Shown: in pieces, positions 1-11,639 of the stretch
How positions within the stretch are numbered: position 1 is the stretch's first letter
Layout: each line of letters begins with the position of its first letter
Source of the DNA: Tetraselmis striata
Taxonomy: Eukaryota > Chlorophyta > Chlorodendrophyceae > Chlorodendrales > Chlorodendraceae
DNA: 64,000 nt
NCBI GenBank assembly: GCA_006384855.1
Contig: VCJN01001523.1
Coordinates: forward strand, 36,549 to 100,548
Reading direction: 5' to 3'
Notes under the pieces: generated by a model
Told to the model about the DNA's origin: nothing
Databases searched by the model: none
Seen by the model: the letters and a program-made list of their open reading frames with translations, nothing else
Program-made: the position numbers and the translations under genes

Positions 1-688
1 GTTACGCCGAGCTATGCTTCCTTCGCGACCAGTGGGCCGGTCTGGAAATTCAATAATTAGACGATATATACGGAGGATACATATACCATGATTTATTTTT
101 CATCGACAGAATCATCAAAGTACCCCCGAAATCTATTAAAAGATCTCGGAGGACACATTTTTTGTATTCGCTCCTCAGTCGCTAGTTATTAGTCCATCCC
201 TGCATGTAGCGACTTGGAAAGAATTCAAAATTTACCGGCGGTATTATCGATGCGGCGCAGCGACATAATATTGGAAGGCAAACGGCGGTCGACGAGCGTG
301 TGCTGCGCATCACGGTGCTGTTTCTTATTGCTGGCGTTGCTCGACTACACCCGTGCGTCACTCAAGCACACATTACTACCGCCTCGACCCCGTACCTCGA
401 CCACACAGCCTGCTGCATGTGTTTTGGCACTCCTTCATACTCCTTCTGGCCCTCTTTAAAAAACATCAAGCGCACCACACCGCGTTTGCGGAGCGCGTCG
501 TGGGGGAGGCGTTGCGGACAAACTCTCCCCGCGCCAGCTGGAGCTGCTTCCGAAATATTCGTACATTCGTACCTCAATTCATCAGTCTATGCCCGCAAGG
601 GCATCTTCTCCGACACGCTCGCTTTCCAAGCCTACGCGCAATCCACTGGCGTGCGTTCCAGAGAGGCAGGCGCAGGTCCAGCTTGCTC
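1..688. other. Upstream region of the K+ channel gene
   Basis: No independent gene is supported here. A reading frame opens at the ATG at 353 and runs into the channel's first exon, but its first 112 codons do not resemble a known domain. They could be 5' UTR or an N-terminal extension. Confidence 0.4.
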
Positions 689-2793
689 ATGTGCTCATCT
701 GTTGTCGGAATGTGCTCCGGTAGGCTTGCGTCGGCCGCTACCGCCGCGGTGTCGCAGCGCAGCCGACCGCTGCCGCCGCGACTCGCTCATCGCTCCGTTG
801 GACGGCCGTTGGGCGGCAGCGGCCCGCCGGTGGCGGCGGACCGCCAGAGCCGGTGGCTAGGCTGCGCCACCAGTTTGCAGGACCACACCGAAGCGAAACC
901 CGAGAATGAAAGTACGGCATCGGCGCAGTCTGAGGGCGCAGATCAGGGCATGGAAGACGTGCTGGAGGACGAGCTGCGGTGGGAGGCCGAGAGGCAGTCC
1001 CAAGTGGGCGATCACCGCCAGCAGCTGTCGGCTGAGGACCCGTCCTGGGAGGAGCCGCTCGGGGTCATGGCCACGATCAGCATAGATGACGGGGACTCGG
1101 ATCAGCTGCGCAAGCTACCCATGTCCGACATGGTGCGCAAGCTGGTGAAGAGCGATGTCGTGCTGCTGCTGGACATCGTCGGGACACTCCTCCTGTGTGC
1201 GTGCTTCGCGCTCGACACACTCCCGCTGAATGAGTTTGAAACGGTGAGGCCCTGCAGCGCGCTGGCCGATTTCAGGCGACGCCCCAATCCAGCACCGAAA
1301 AGTGGATATAGACAACGTGCATATATGAACCGTCTGATGGGATGTCTGTCTGGGTATGTGCGGGTAGGACTTGGTGCATGCGCTGGAGTTGGACACGACC
1401 TTCTACTTCACCATGCTCTACCTCGCCCGATGGTGCGTACAGCCGCCGGCAATGAGCTCTCGCTAAATGGTGCCAGGGGTGCCATGGCTGAGACACTGCT
1501 TCTCTTCTGCTGTCAGGTACTCCAAGGGCCTGAAGCTCAACTTCATGCTGCGCCCGCTGTCGCTGGTGGATTTGGTGTCGCTGATGCCGCTCATTCTGGG
1601 CGATTCGTTCCGATCCGCGGCATTCCTGCGGGTGCTGCGCATTCTCAAGATTGCTCGCCTGCTGCAGGTATCCGATCTGCATAATCCGTGATATTATGCA
1701 CCCCCCCCCCCCCCCCCCCCCTCTCTGGATTTCGAAGCGCTGAATCCGCCATGTGCCGTGTGGCGTATTCCTCTGCCCTGGGTTTGTGCGCTGCAGGAGG
1801 AGGAGCTGTCGCAGCTGCTGACGCTAGTGACGGGTCACAAAGTTGAGATTCGGGACTACCAGCTCACGCTAGTCCAGGCAGCGTTCACGCTGTTCTCGGT
1901 CATTTTTGTCACAGCTGGCGTCATATATGAAATGGAGACCAGCGCGGTGCGTGCCCCCATCCGCACCCATGCCTTGAGTCCTGTGTACGTCTGCATTTTA
2001 TGCTTGGGCCTGTGATGGTGTCGTATTTTGATGAGATTCATAAGCGAGGCAGCGCCGGTGCAGGGCGGTACTGCGCTGTCCTCAATATGTACATTGACCG
2101 TATCGCCAGCTCATACAGTCACCAACATACTGTCCCTGGCCTCGTCTCACAGTGTGGCAGGGAGGGTTACATATCTACATGACGTATAGTTATGTTGTAT
2201 GCTGTCCATGCCTTGGTGCAGTGCTTCAGTCTCTAGCATGTGCCGGGCCCTTTTTCCATCGGTCATCAATCCTTTCTAGCAAACAATGTATTAGTTGGCT
2301 TTGAGTTGGATGTGTCTCGCAGTGTAAGAGCACCGCGCTACTAACCCCTGTCTGGATTGGCTGCCCCATGTCTTGCAGTTTCTGAAAGCAGAGTTGAAGT
2401 TGGCTGACCCCTCTCCGTGTGCATTTCCAGGGGCTGGAAACCTTCTCCTCCTTTTTTGATGCACTGTACTTTTCCATCACCACACTGACAACCGTGGGAT
2501 TCGGCGACATTGTGCCTCAAAGCGCCGGGGGCAAAGCTTTTGTCAGCGCGGCCATCTTAGTGTACACTGTGCTGATTCCGTACGAGCTTGGCTTGCTCGC
2601 CAATAGCCTGGGACTGATGAACAGCAGGCAGGAGAAGGAGCCGGCAGTAGCGGCAAAGCCGTCGCTCAGCACTGTGCCAGGAGTGGCCTGCAAGGCATGT
2701 GGGGCGACAGAGCATCAGAGTGACGCTAAGTTTTGCCGAAAGTGTGGCAAAACCTTGCGCGCCCACAGGCAGCAAGGCCCCCTGTCCAAGTGA
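689..2793 (+). CDS. Voltage-gated K+ channel with C-terminal zinc ribbon (5 exons)
   Basis: Predicted membrane protein for voltage-dependent K+ flux. Exons: 689-1243, 1368-1432, 1517-1667, 1797-1946, 2431-2793; all introns are GT-AG and phases join. Product is 427 aa from the ATG at 689, or 340 aa from the ATG at 950 (MEDVLEDE). S1 is in exon 1, S2 spans exons 2-3, and S3/S4 are in exon 3 with the voltage-sensor pattern RVLRILKIAR. S5 is in exon 4. The pore helix and selectivity filter TTVGFGD plus S6 are in exon 5. After S6 comes a CxxC-x14-CxxC zinc ribbon (CKACG...CRKCG), unusual for this family. Residues 1-60 from 689 are Ser/Ala/Arg-rich and resemble a plastid transit peptide (inference). 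The protein is short for a Kv channel and lacks a T1 or cyclic-nucleotide domain. A poly-C tract lies in intron 3. Confidence 0.85.
1700..1722 (+). repeat. Poly-C tract in K+ channel intron 3
   Basis: Uninterrupted C run about 32 nt downstream of the 5' splice site at 1668. One of about 40 such tracts in the window. Confidence 0.95.
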
Positions 2794-3857
2794 GGGCATG
2801 TGGAGGTTCAACCGGAGCCCAACAGCTGCCTGTTGCAAACGGGTCTGCGCCAAGGCCACCTCATGATGGCATCTCTAGGGGCGCACTGGCCATAGGCATG
2901 CGCAGCAGCGAGTTCATAGTTGTGGCCAAGCTGGGCCACGCAGGGAATAAATGTAGCTATGTAACACGGCTCGCGGCACAGAGACAGTCCCGCAAATAAA
3001 CGCCATCACAATCAATATTGGCCCACATGGTTCTCTGAGCTCAAAAGGAATGGGACTCCAGCAAGGAACTGTAAATATCACAGGTGTGTGCGCTTTCCAT
3101 AGTACAGTCGCAGCAGTGGCGGATATCAGTCGTATCACCACTGTTATGTTATCATCACTGTTATTCTATTCTCACGCGTTCATATGGTTGCATCATGGTG
3201 ATAAGTCGCACGCCGCGGGTGACATAAATGAATGCTCAGGAGCGGTCCCGGCCGCGTAGCGGGCGGTGGATAAGCAGATGATGCTTGTGAAGAGTTGGAA
3301 TATTACATGAGCACCCGTAATTGTAATATTATTACTGAGAGACCCGCAGAAACACCGTCATCACAACAATGTGTACATTGATCGTTGTTAAGTATTAACT
3401 GAGGTTGGGAAACGACAACCGAGTGATGCCCTAATCCTATAGCGGTGCTAGCTAGCCCTAGTCGGCCTGGTGAAATCGGTTTTACGATGCTCCGGAAATT
3501 TCCGGACGAATAGTCGTGCGCAGATCCGTACATCGGCCACTGGCATCCCCGGCACCGGAGGGTTGCTGGTGGCACCAGCTCTAGCAGACCCTTCTGAGAA
3601 AGTACCGACTATTTAGGCGGGACACGTACGCGGCAAAATCCATCCATTTTGCTGTTGCTAGCGACATAACAATAAATTATGAAATAAGAACAAAACAAGT
3701 AAATATACAATATGATATATTTACTATGAAAAATAAATCGTCCAATAAAAGGAATCATCCATACAACAAAAAAATGAGGCGTAATATCACCGGCGGCGGA
3801 ATCGTCGCGCTAGATTCATTGATGGTGAGTATGGAGATATTGGGATACAAGGTACAT
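2794..3857. other. 3' flank of the channel gene, no gene seen
   Basis: Moderate-GC DNA without a coherent coding frame. TGTAA, the usual algal polyadenylation signal, occurs near 2961 and may end the channel transcript. Confidence 0.4.
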
Positions 3858-4109
3858 CCCTTGTCCACTCGGTTGAGCGGTCGTCTCGTACGCGAGAGGT
3901 CCGGGTATCGATTTCTGGCCGATGTATTTTCGGCAATATCGTCCCGGCGTGTCCTGGGTTTCCCCGGTTGACGCATTAGCCCTTTGGGGTTCGAATGAGG
4001 CAATGGTCTACATTCTATGCCAGACCTACGACTGCAGTTGGCGCAAGAGGTCAAGTGCTGGGGCGGCTTCGGCCGATGCCCCGGGGCGAACTTTACTTTT
4101 ACTTTTACC
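3858..4109 (+). repeat. tRNA-Thr-derived SINE, copy A
   Basis: About 250 bp nearly identical to 63644-63900 and related to copies near 53.1 and 55.0 kb. The head (about 3875-3930) resembles a tRNA: GAGC D-arm, anticodon arm with CTCGTAC loop (CGT, Thr), then a T-arm with stem CCGGG/CCTGG-like pairing and loop TATCGAT. A 150-bp body follows. The 3' end is GGGCGAACTTTACTTTTAC, a short T/A/C repeat tail of the kind LINE machinery recognises. The B box carries one extra A, so it is not a working tRNA gene. Confidence 0.7.
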
Positions 4110-4254
4110 AACAGTCGAGCAATACGGCTACTATACGGTGTCATGATAATGACGTGATGCATTATTGGCGAATCATGTACATGCCCACCTGAAGTCATCT
4201 GCTGGTGCGGTACCTACCAGCAAAATCATCGGGTAGCGACAATCTACTGCAATA

Positions 4255-4313
4255 TGTAGGCTCTTTCCTTCCACATTACTTTCCGTGCATTCTCTGGACG
4301 CTATCCCTGATTA
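4255..4313 (+). repeat. Dispersed repeat 'CATTCTCTGGACGC' copy 1
   Basis: Shares the core TTCCGTGCATTCTCTGGACG with copies at about 28641, 44797, 52989, 53561 and 55283. Lies 190 bp upstream of the RING ORF. Confidence 0.75.
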
Positions 4314-4500
4314 CCGGCTACTAACAACCTAGATTGCAATACACTTGCTTCTTCATGACGACTTCATAACATTAATATCATTCGTCCCAAACTCCGTCAT
4401 GTCACGTTCAACCGTTTAAACTCCCTCTCAGTTCCGAGCAGCAACGGGGCTTGCTTCCGTCGCATACGGGCAAAACTACTGGTATTAATCGATCTGAACA

Positions 4501-4803
4501 ATGAGACTTCGCCGTGTAGTGGCCTGCGGCGTGCTGGGGTCCGCTTGCGGGTATGTGACCGAGGCGTGCTACATATATATCGGCGGGGAGGGGGGTGATC
4601 TGACGCAGCTCGCGTTGTTCTCGCGACAAGGGATAACCAACTGCATTATTTGTGATGCCGCAGAAGCAACCACTGCCTTGGTGCCATGTAAGCACCGAAA
4701 CTTTTGCCCGGCTTGTACTGTCTGGCTTCTCGAGGGGGTTAGAGACACGACGTGTCCCGTCTGCCGGCAACATACCGACGGTGGCCATCGAGTGTTATCC
4801 TGA
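4501..4803 (+). CDS. Small RING-finger (C3HC4) protein or terminal exon
   Basis: A 100-codon ORF whose C-terminal half is a RING finger, the zinc module of E3 ubiquitin ligases. Pattern: CIIC (about residues 49-52), C-K-H about ten residues later, CPAC, then CPVC near residue 90. The spacing fits the compact C3HC4 RING found at the C-terminus of IAP/MULAN-like ligases. The first 45 residues carry no recognised domain, and the ATG at 4501 is only the first in frame. The ORF could be the last exon of a longer gene; no upstream exons were identified. Ubiquitin-ligase activity is inferred from the fold only. Confidence 0.55.
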   Translation: MRLRRVVACGVLGSACGYVTEACYIYIGGEGGDLTQLALFSRQGITNCIICDAAEATTALVPCKHRNFCPACTVWLLEGVRDTTCPVCRQHTDGGHRVLS

Positions 4804-6884
4804 TTGGCTCTATGCATGCCGGCGCTGGAAGGGCTGAGGCATGGATCGCATGCAATGTTGGCAGTGATATTGTAAATCTGGAATTTATGACAGTGTTTCC
4901 AAGGACTTGGCATGTGCAACAGTGACACGTGTGTGTATCAAGCAAGCCATTGTCCGCCGCTTTAGAAGCATCACCCAAGACAGCAACATCTTCAAAGAAA
5001 TCGAAAACACACCATGCATGCCAGCATTCGCGTGCCGTGGGGCGGCATGTGCCATGCACCAGCCTTGAGCACCTCATTCGGTATGTATTGTTCCTGCCGG
5101 CAATGCTCCCCTTCTATGTCCTCATTCCGCCTATAGCGGTGCTTGTGCGGGACAAAGTACAATGATGGCGTGGCCATGTGCGCGAAAACCGCAATCGCCA
5201 GCAGGTTGCCCATGGCGAGGATGCACAGAATTAGCACTACACCCCAAAACGAGTTTGTCTCAGTCACCGTCGCCTGCGTTCACTTGCAGCCACCATAATT
5301 TGTCAATTGTCGGCCATTCTGATATTTTGCATGTGCTTGGGTTTATCCGACATTTATTCGTGCTCGTATGCTGCCTGGACTTTGGCAACAGTGAATGAAC
5401 ATACATCACACAAATATAGTCAAATAAAATGCTAAATTGCAAATAAACACACACAGCACCGCAACCATGCTCTGGGTTAGCGGTGTGTGATCGATGTTTT
5501 ACCCCCCCCCCCCCGCCCGCAAGAAAAGCAGAGAAAACTATGTTTTAACTTTAATTCTATTATTTCGAAATGCAAAATGAATACCATACCTTCCATCTTG
5601 TTTGCTGCAAAACAAAATCCATTATTATTCGATCCAGCTAGAAATAAGCCAATCAAATATTATTACCACACCGATAACAACCTTCAGATAGTTACACGCA
5701 TAATTCCCGTGTTGTTACAACTTGCAATGGAAATAATAATTTGGCAAAGAAATAGCGTTACAATGACCATACTTTCCTTTCCGTGAAGTGGTTTTTGCCT
5801 CCCTAGCGTGGTATAATAATACGTTAATTTTGCCAGCTTCAAGAGGAGTGAGTAGCAGCAGCAATCCATATTTGTATAATAATTACATACATAATCACAA
5901 TATTTCATCTTATCAAATTCTTGCTACTCATGATTTCTGAATTATTTCTAGCGTGGTACTCAAAGGCTCGAAGGCTTCGGAGTGCATGCTCATACTGTAT
6001 CAAGCAGTTATACATGGCCAGTTGGTGTTTAATGCGCCAGTTGGTGATAAATTAATATCGGTGGTACTGCTGGTAGTACCGATGGGCGAAATTGAATACC
6101 TTCGTTGGGATAAATTAATATCAAACATATCCGCGAAAAGAAATGATTGATGAACAATACCATTTCGGCACAACATTTTAATATAAAGACTCAATAATTC
6201 GTCGGGACGGTATATTACTGACAAATAAAATTCTGTTATTATCCAGCATGGCCGCATGACGTAAGGTCGCTATATCTTGCTAATCCTTAGTATATTTTAT
6301 TAGTAGCAAGATTATTGCGTCAACACCCGAGGATTTGCTTGCCTTTATTTTGGGCGGGGTCTCTCACTCCTTGCTTTTACTGGATTTTACTGCGAATTTT
6401 TCCTAGTTTATATGGCGTCGGGCCCTCCCGCAGCCTTATTGTCGCACATTTATTATCGCACTCTCGGAATGATGTACAACGCGGGATGGGGCTACCCGTA
6501 GGTCGCTACGAGTATTTGCCCCAACTCGTTACTCGAATCGGCGACGCCGAAACGGGTAGGGCAGACCTTTCGTGGTCAGTGCCGGGTGTTTTGCTGGCAG
6601 TGTTTTATGCGGCGATCCAGCAGTGTTGAAAAATGAAGTCACTGGCCTTTACTTCTACTTAGTTTTGCTCCTGCGGCAGCAGTGTGCTATTTGACTGTAA
6701 ACGGAGCGTCGCGCCTGCACAAGGCTTTCCGCAAGTGGATCGCTGCCCATGGACGGCCCTCGTAGACTTACCCGTAGAAAAGGGTTTCACTGTTCACTGT
6801 TGCCAGTGAGTGTCAGTCATCATGTCCTGGCCTTGGGGGAGGAAAAAGAAAAGGTATCTTGCTGACGACCAATTGCTCGCTGCA
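4804..6884. other. AT-rich intergenic region
   Basis: The stretch from about 5400 to 6350 is clearly AT-rich and holds only short random frames. A poly-C tract sits at about 5501-5513. No RNA gene or coherent protein was seen. Confidence 0.5.
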
Positions 6885-7231
6885 TTCAACGGGCGGGCTG
6901 AATCAGGGCTCATCGACTAAACCCTGCCGGGTTGTCGCCGTCCCCCGCCGCCGCCGTGATAGTAGCCGTCGGCGCCGCGTCGAAGCTCGACATGGCGACC
7001 TGCGACTCAACCAACTTCAACCTGGCGGCGGCGGATTCTCCCTGCCGTCCTTAAATCCAGCAGCAATACCAGCGACGAGCCAATAGCCGTTTCAAGTCGT
7101 TACGTCTGTTGTCGCTGAACAACCCCACCACTGCCTTTCCGTCTACCCTCCCTCTTTCAGCCCGCAACTCAGAAACTTCGTCAGCCATCAACTGTTGTGC
7201 CACGATAGCTGCGCCGTACGCCATCGTCAAG
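6885..7231 (+). promoter_or_regulatory. Shared 5' region of secreted repeat gene 1
   Basis: This upstream stretch can be aligned by eye with the reverse complement of about 13532-13880, upstream of the paralogue. Shared landmarks are AACCCTGCCGG, GTCGGCGC, CTTAAATCCAGCAG and a CAACT run before the ATG. The TTAAAT about 180 bp before the ATG is a candidate core promoter element (inference). Confidence 0.5.
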
Positions 7232-7678
7232 ATGTCTCCCCCTCGCATTTTCCGCGTCGCCGTCGTGGCACTGGCCTTCTGCATGCTGGAACGGCTCCCA
7301 GTATTGAGTGAAAGTCACCGCCATCGATCCCCGTCGGCCGTCAAGGCGGGAGCGGACACTGCACCGGCTGGGGAAGCGGCGAACTCAACAAGACACTTGA
7401 GCAGGGGCGCATGGAACACCACCCGGAACACCACCGAGGGCGCCTGGAGCTCGAAAACGGACTGGAGCAGCGACGCATGGAGCTCGACCGAGCACAACTT
7501 TGAGGACGCTCTGGGAAAGACGAAGAACTGGCTTCACTCATCCCTGGGGAGCGCCGAGGGTGAGAGCGAGGCTTCTCTCGCCAACGCTGAAGCGGGTGAC
7601 GATAACATCGAATGGCAGGCCACGCCGCCCACTCGCTTAAGCGATTTTTTGCGGACATTGCTTAGGCCATGGACATGA
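7232..7678 (+). CDS. Secreted Trp-rich 11-residue repeat protein, copy 1
   Basis: Predicted secreted protein of 148 aa; no known family recognised. The start at 7232 gives MSPPRIF followed by a hydrophobic stretch (VAVVALAFCML), a signal peptide; this matches the paralogue's start. After a variable linker come 11-residue units of the form T-x-E-x-A-W-x-x-T-R-N, for example GAWNTTRNTTEGAW, rich in Trp and N-x-T/S glycosylation sequons. A closing module WLHSSLGSAEGE follows. The 11-residue period recalls group-3 LEA helices, but Trp replaces the usual Lys/Ala, so LEA membership is not claimed. The last 15 residues diverge from copy 2, possibly by frameshift. An inverted paralogue lies at 12893-13531, indicating a local duplication. 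Confidence 0.6.
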   Translation: MSPPRIFRVAVVALAFCMLERLPVLSESHRHRSPSAVKAGADTAPAGEAANSTRHLSRGAWNTTRNTTEGAWSSKTDWSSDAWSSTEHNFEDALGKTKNWLHSSLGSAEGESEASLANAEAGDDNIEWQATPPTRLSDFLRTLLRPWT

Positions 7679-8552
7679 CGAGTTTCCTTACTATGCCAAC
7701 GGTAGCAATACGCAGGTGCTTCTCTCTGCGGCCTTGCCGGCGGGGTCAGGGCGCAAGAGCACCGTGTACTCCGCGGCCGACGCCGGGATGCGCGCCGCGC
7801 CGAAGCTGATACTGTACTAGTAGTCTTACTTATATATCACACACATATGTATACCCGGTATTTTCGAGCATGTGTAATTTACACAGTATTCCTCGCGCTT
7901 ATACCCGGCTCAGCATGCTGTAATTATATCGGTACGACCACAAGTGGGGGATGGGCGTATTTTTACTTTGCTACCAGTACTGATAGACATAGCGACTACA
8001 TGGTTCGTGTCTGGGCAACTGCACTGGTATATAATCCTCACATTCGGATTGTAATTACAAACTGGATGCGCAATTTTCTGTTGTGTGGTTACAGCGCGTC
8101 TTTGCGTGTGCAAGTGTGCGGGTGGCCTGGAATCGATACACTTCCTGCTTGGTCGGGACGGCAGGTGGCCAGGTAGTCGCAAGTACGAGTTTATACGCTA
8201 CACATATCATCATATCTCAATTGGTGGACAACCTACTATAGAAGATAGTCGCATGGCTGAGTTCCCACTGATACCAACAAACGAATGGAAGCACTGGCGG
8301 CTGCTAAGACAGCGATTGCATCCTTTTCAGTATGTCATTGACTAGGGATTGCCAGTATTGTATTTATATATTTACAAGCGAGTCACACATATGTGCTAGC
8401 ACAAATTGTCAGGCACTCCCGAGGTTATGGATGAATGAAAAATGGCAGTGGAATAGTGAGTCCCACGAGCTGCAGTGGGATGACGACATGCCAGCCAGGG
8501 GCACAACATCTGTTTCCCCGCTAAAGTGCTTCACGCCCTGATCTGTTTTGCA
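7679..8552. other. Intergenic, nothing identified
   Basis: Mixed-composition DNA with short frames only; no conserved motif seen on either strand. Confidence 0.4.
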
Positions 8553-8692
8553 TTACGGGCGATGAAGAATCTGACAAATCATTTCTAGCTTGGCACAGGA
8601 ATAACAGGCACGGGATTGACATAGCAGGCACATGATCGGCAGTTCCTTTCCGGGCACTGGCCAGTGCGAACGCCCCCAGTGTCCTTGACTCC

Positions 8693-11567
8693 TCAGCGCG
8701 TCCGCAATGCTCGCGAGTACCTCGCGCGGGCGCTGTTCCGCGATGGCAATCGCCAGCACCGGCCGCCCGCCCCGTCCCTGAGCGCACGCAGGTCAATGGC
8801 GCGCATCTCCTCCGCCAGCGCCCCTCCCTCGGACGGGGCCCCCATCTCCATGACGATGGCCGCCAGAGCAAAGCGTCTCCGCTGCTTCTGCTTCATCTTC
8901 TCCAACAAGGCCTTCTCCCCGGCTGAAACGCCGAATCCTCTCACGACCTCCACATACCTGCCGCCCAGGATGTCCACGCCATGCTCCTCCATTAGCCACG
9001 GCCAGCAGCCCACAAACCGTGGCCCGAAGGCCAACAGCGACTCGCAAATTGTGAGGCTCGTCTCACAGTGACAATGAGGCCTCTCAGCGGGCGGAGCGTC
9101 CAACCTCGCCCCGCCCTTCTCCACCGGCAGCTTCAGCAGCCACACGGAGGCTGGGGAACCTCCGCCGCACGCTGCCTCGGCAGACGCCAGATCCTCCATC
9201 TTGACGTCCGTCCGGGAGCGCCCACGGCTGCCAAGCATGTGCCAATTCACCCCGCACAGCACCTCCTGGCACAACACCTCCAGCTGCGCGATCATTCACC
9301 TCCACCGCCCCTCATGCTGCGCGCGCCTCCCGGACCCCCTGCGTCGGTGATGTATGGGTTCAGCAATCTGTTCGCACAGCAGATGGCCAGGAAGCTGGGG
9401 GGGCTGATGCCGTCGACCGTAGCCCCGCCCTTGTCGAGCAAGCATGTCGAGCTTACATGTTATCGAGCTGAAGCGCTCTGCAGAGCTTGCAGTCAAATAG
9501 ATAAGGGAAGCTGGCCACAGGCTCCTACGCCGAAGTACCCATCGCCCTCCACTCGCCCACAACCAGGTGCCATGCTTCCTGCCGGAGCACCGGCACCATG
9601 AGCATAGGCGGTGGTGTTGGTGGTGATGGGGTGGGTGGGGGGGGGGGGGGGGGAGGTGAGCTATCGGTGGAGGGCATTTGTAAGTGCGGGTTTTGTTCGG
9701 GCGATATAGTTAAGGGTCTACCTACTCAGCAGGCGAGGATGTGCTGGCTGGGCGGACCTGGGCAAGGGCCATATGCCCATTCATGGTTGCAAAAGCGGCA
9801 CAGCTGAAAGAGGCGAAAGGAGCACCTTGACCGCCACCGCGTTCCAGCATCCACAGTGCCAGCTCGGCGTGCCCGTACTTTGCGGCGTGGCACAGCGGCA
9901 TGGCACGAGACCCGGCAGAGTGGGTGGCCTTGTCGAAGCAAGTCGACATCGTCCGCTGGGCTGGGTCCGCGAAGGTGTGTGGCTCTTGCTTGGAAGCCTC
10001 CACTGCTCTGCACGCCGCACGCGCCGCCTCAACGCACGATCGAATTCAGAGCCGTGGGACCGCACGGGCTAGCTGATCTTCAGCAAGCTGCCTACCTCGT
10101 CAAAGACGTCCTGAAAGACCCGCACCTTCGCATGGCCCAGCCCCCACTTTGCCGCCGCGGCCATCACCATGGCCTTGGTCGCCAACCCGGGCTCCGAGGT
10201 TGCCCAGTGCCTATGCTGCTCCCAGTCCAGTTCCAGCCACATCCTGCGCAGAATATCAGCGCGCGCATGGCAGGCAACCAGATCAGCAACAAAAGGGTGC
10301 AGCACGTGGTCCCCCATGTATGGCGCCTTGCGCGCTGTCCGCTCTGCGTCTTCACCGGCCTGCGCTTCAGCGACCTCTGACACTGTCTATGTTACGCCTA
10401 TCATGCTCCGCCAAGTTTTTAGTCTTCCATGGCCGGCTCCATGCAGTAGTTCGGCTGCCACTGCCCCACCAGGTCCGCATGAGGGCTTCCCGGCCGCACC
10501 CCTTCCTCCAGCCCACCATCTAGCAGCCTCTGTGCGATTTGCCACTTGGCGGCATTTTGAATTCCGTCCTTGCTGGAAGTCAAGGCCTCCTCCAGCCAAG
10601 CCTCCCCCCGCTCGCCCTGTCCAGGACCAGGGACGGGGAGCGCCGCTTCCAATTCAAGGAGCATAACAGACTGGGCCCTCAAAGCCCAACTTGACTGCCA
10701 TGTCCTTTGGTCATCGGCCGAGCCGGTCCTGCGAGAGCAGCTCAGGGAGGCGGTCCGCACGCCGGGCGGAGTGCAGCAGCCAGATTGCGCTGCTGGGCGC
10801 CGCTTGCTCGCATGCGATGTGAAGCAGATCGTCCGCGGAGCTGACAGAAAGGGGTCCATGCGCGCCTCTATCCCCAGCAGGACGGGACCAAGGGGGACGC
10901 CCACCGAGGGCGCCAGCCGATCGGAGGGGAACGCCCAGGGTGCAGTGTGGGGGAGGTCGACGCAGTTTGATCATGGCGTCGCTGTGGGCCAAGCAGGGAA
11001 AGGTACCTGGCAATAAGGGGGAGCAGGAGAGCAGCACATTGCAGCGTTGGTGGATGCATTATTAGGAATCAGGAACTACTCTGTAGCTGTAGCGAGAACG
11101 CTGGGGTGAAGGATGACCAACACACGAATACAGTAATCGCCCCATGTGCCAGTGCCGAATGCCGCTTTTTGTATGTGATATTCACGTACGATGATGACCA
11201 CACCCCCCTCGTTTCATCTCCTTGTACCGTGTAACATCAGAGAAAAGGACGCATGCACTTACCACTCAGCGGCACCTCAGGCAGCAGAGGGTTTTGCTGC
11301 CGCATCCTCTGTTCACCCAGCAGACGGCAGGTGCTGGATAAGGTCTCAGGTGCAATTGCGGCACGTGTGGACGCACGGCAGGTAGCAGCAGAGCGCTGGA
11401 ATGGGCATCGGGTCGAGGCAGAATGGGCCGACGTCCTCATCCTTTCCCTCCCTGCCATCATCCCCGGTGGGCTCAACCTCTGCCAAGGGGGGCTTGAAGG
11501 TTGGCGACATTCTGGTTGAGCCATTCAAACACCTGCAAGTTCCAAAACTACTCCCAGGCCTCCGCAT
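8693..11567 (-). CDS. Probable ankyrin-repeat gene with RING-like N-terminus, exons uncertain
   Basis: Several minus-strand blocks look like exons of one gene. Reading 5' to 3': 11567-11346 has CLDPMP...LPCVHTCRNC, half of a RING-type finger. 10840-10711 has DDLLHIACEQAAPSSAIWLL, an ankyrin unit. 10670-10420 and 10383-10069 are helical (AAKWQIAQRLL; ATKAMVMAAAAKWG). 9900-9722 has LCHAAKYGHAELALWMLERG, a clear ankyrin repeat. 9295-8693 is an open block without a known domain. The repeats bind proteins in the family; a RING plus ankyrins would suggest an E3 ligase, as in plant XBAT proteins. Exon joins were not resolved, and part may be pseudogenic. Confidence 0.4.
9637..9653 (+). repeat. Poly-G tract
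   Basis: G run between apparent exon blocks of the ankyrin-type minus-strand gene; C on the sense strand. Confidence 0.9.
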
Positions 11568-11639
11568 AGTCGGTCAGCAGCGCAAGCATGATAACCGCAA
11601 TGCGCAGGGAGAGCGAGGCGAACGCAGATGAATGCAGGA

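Noticed and set aside
3875-3930. A functional tRNA-Thr gene
   Set aside because: The D-loop is shortened, the T-loop has an extra A, the acceptor stem does not pair, and the sequence recurs with a long common body, which fits a SINE.
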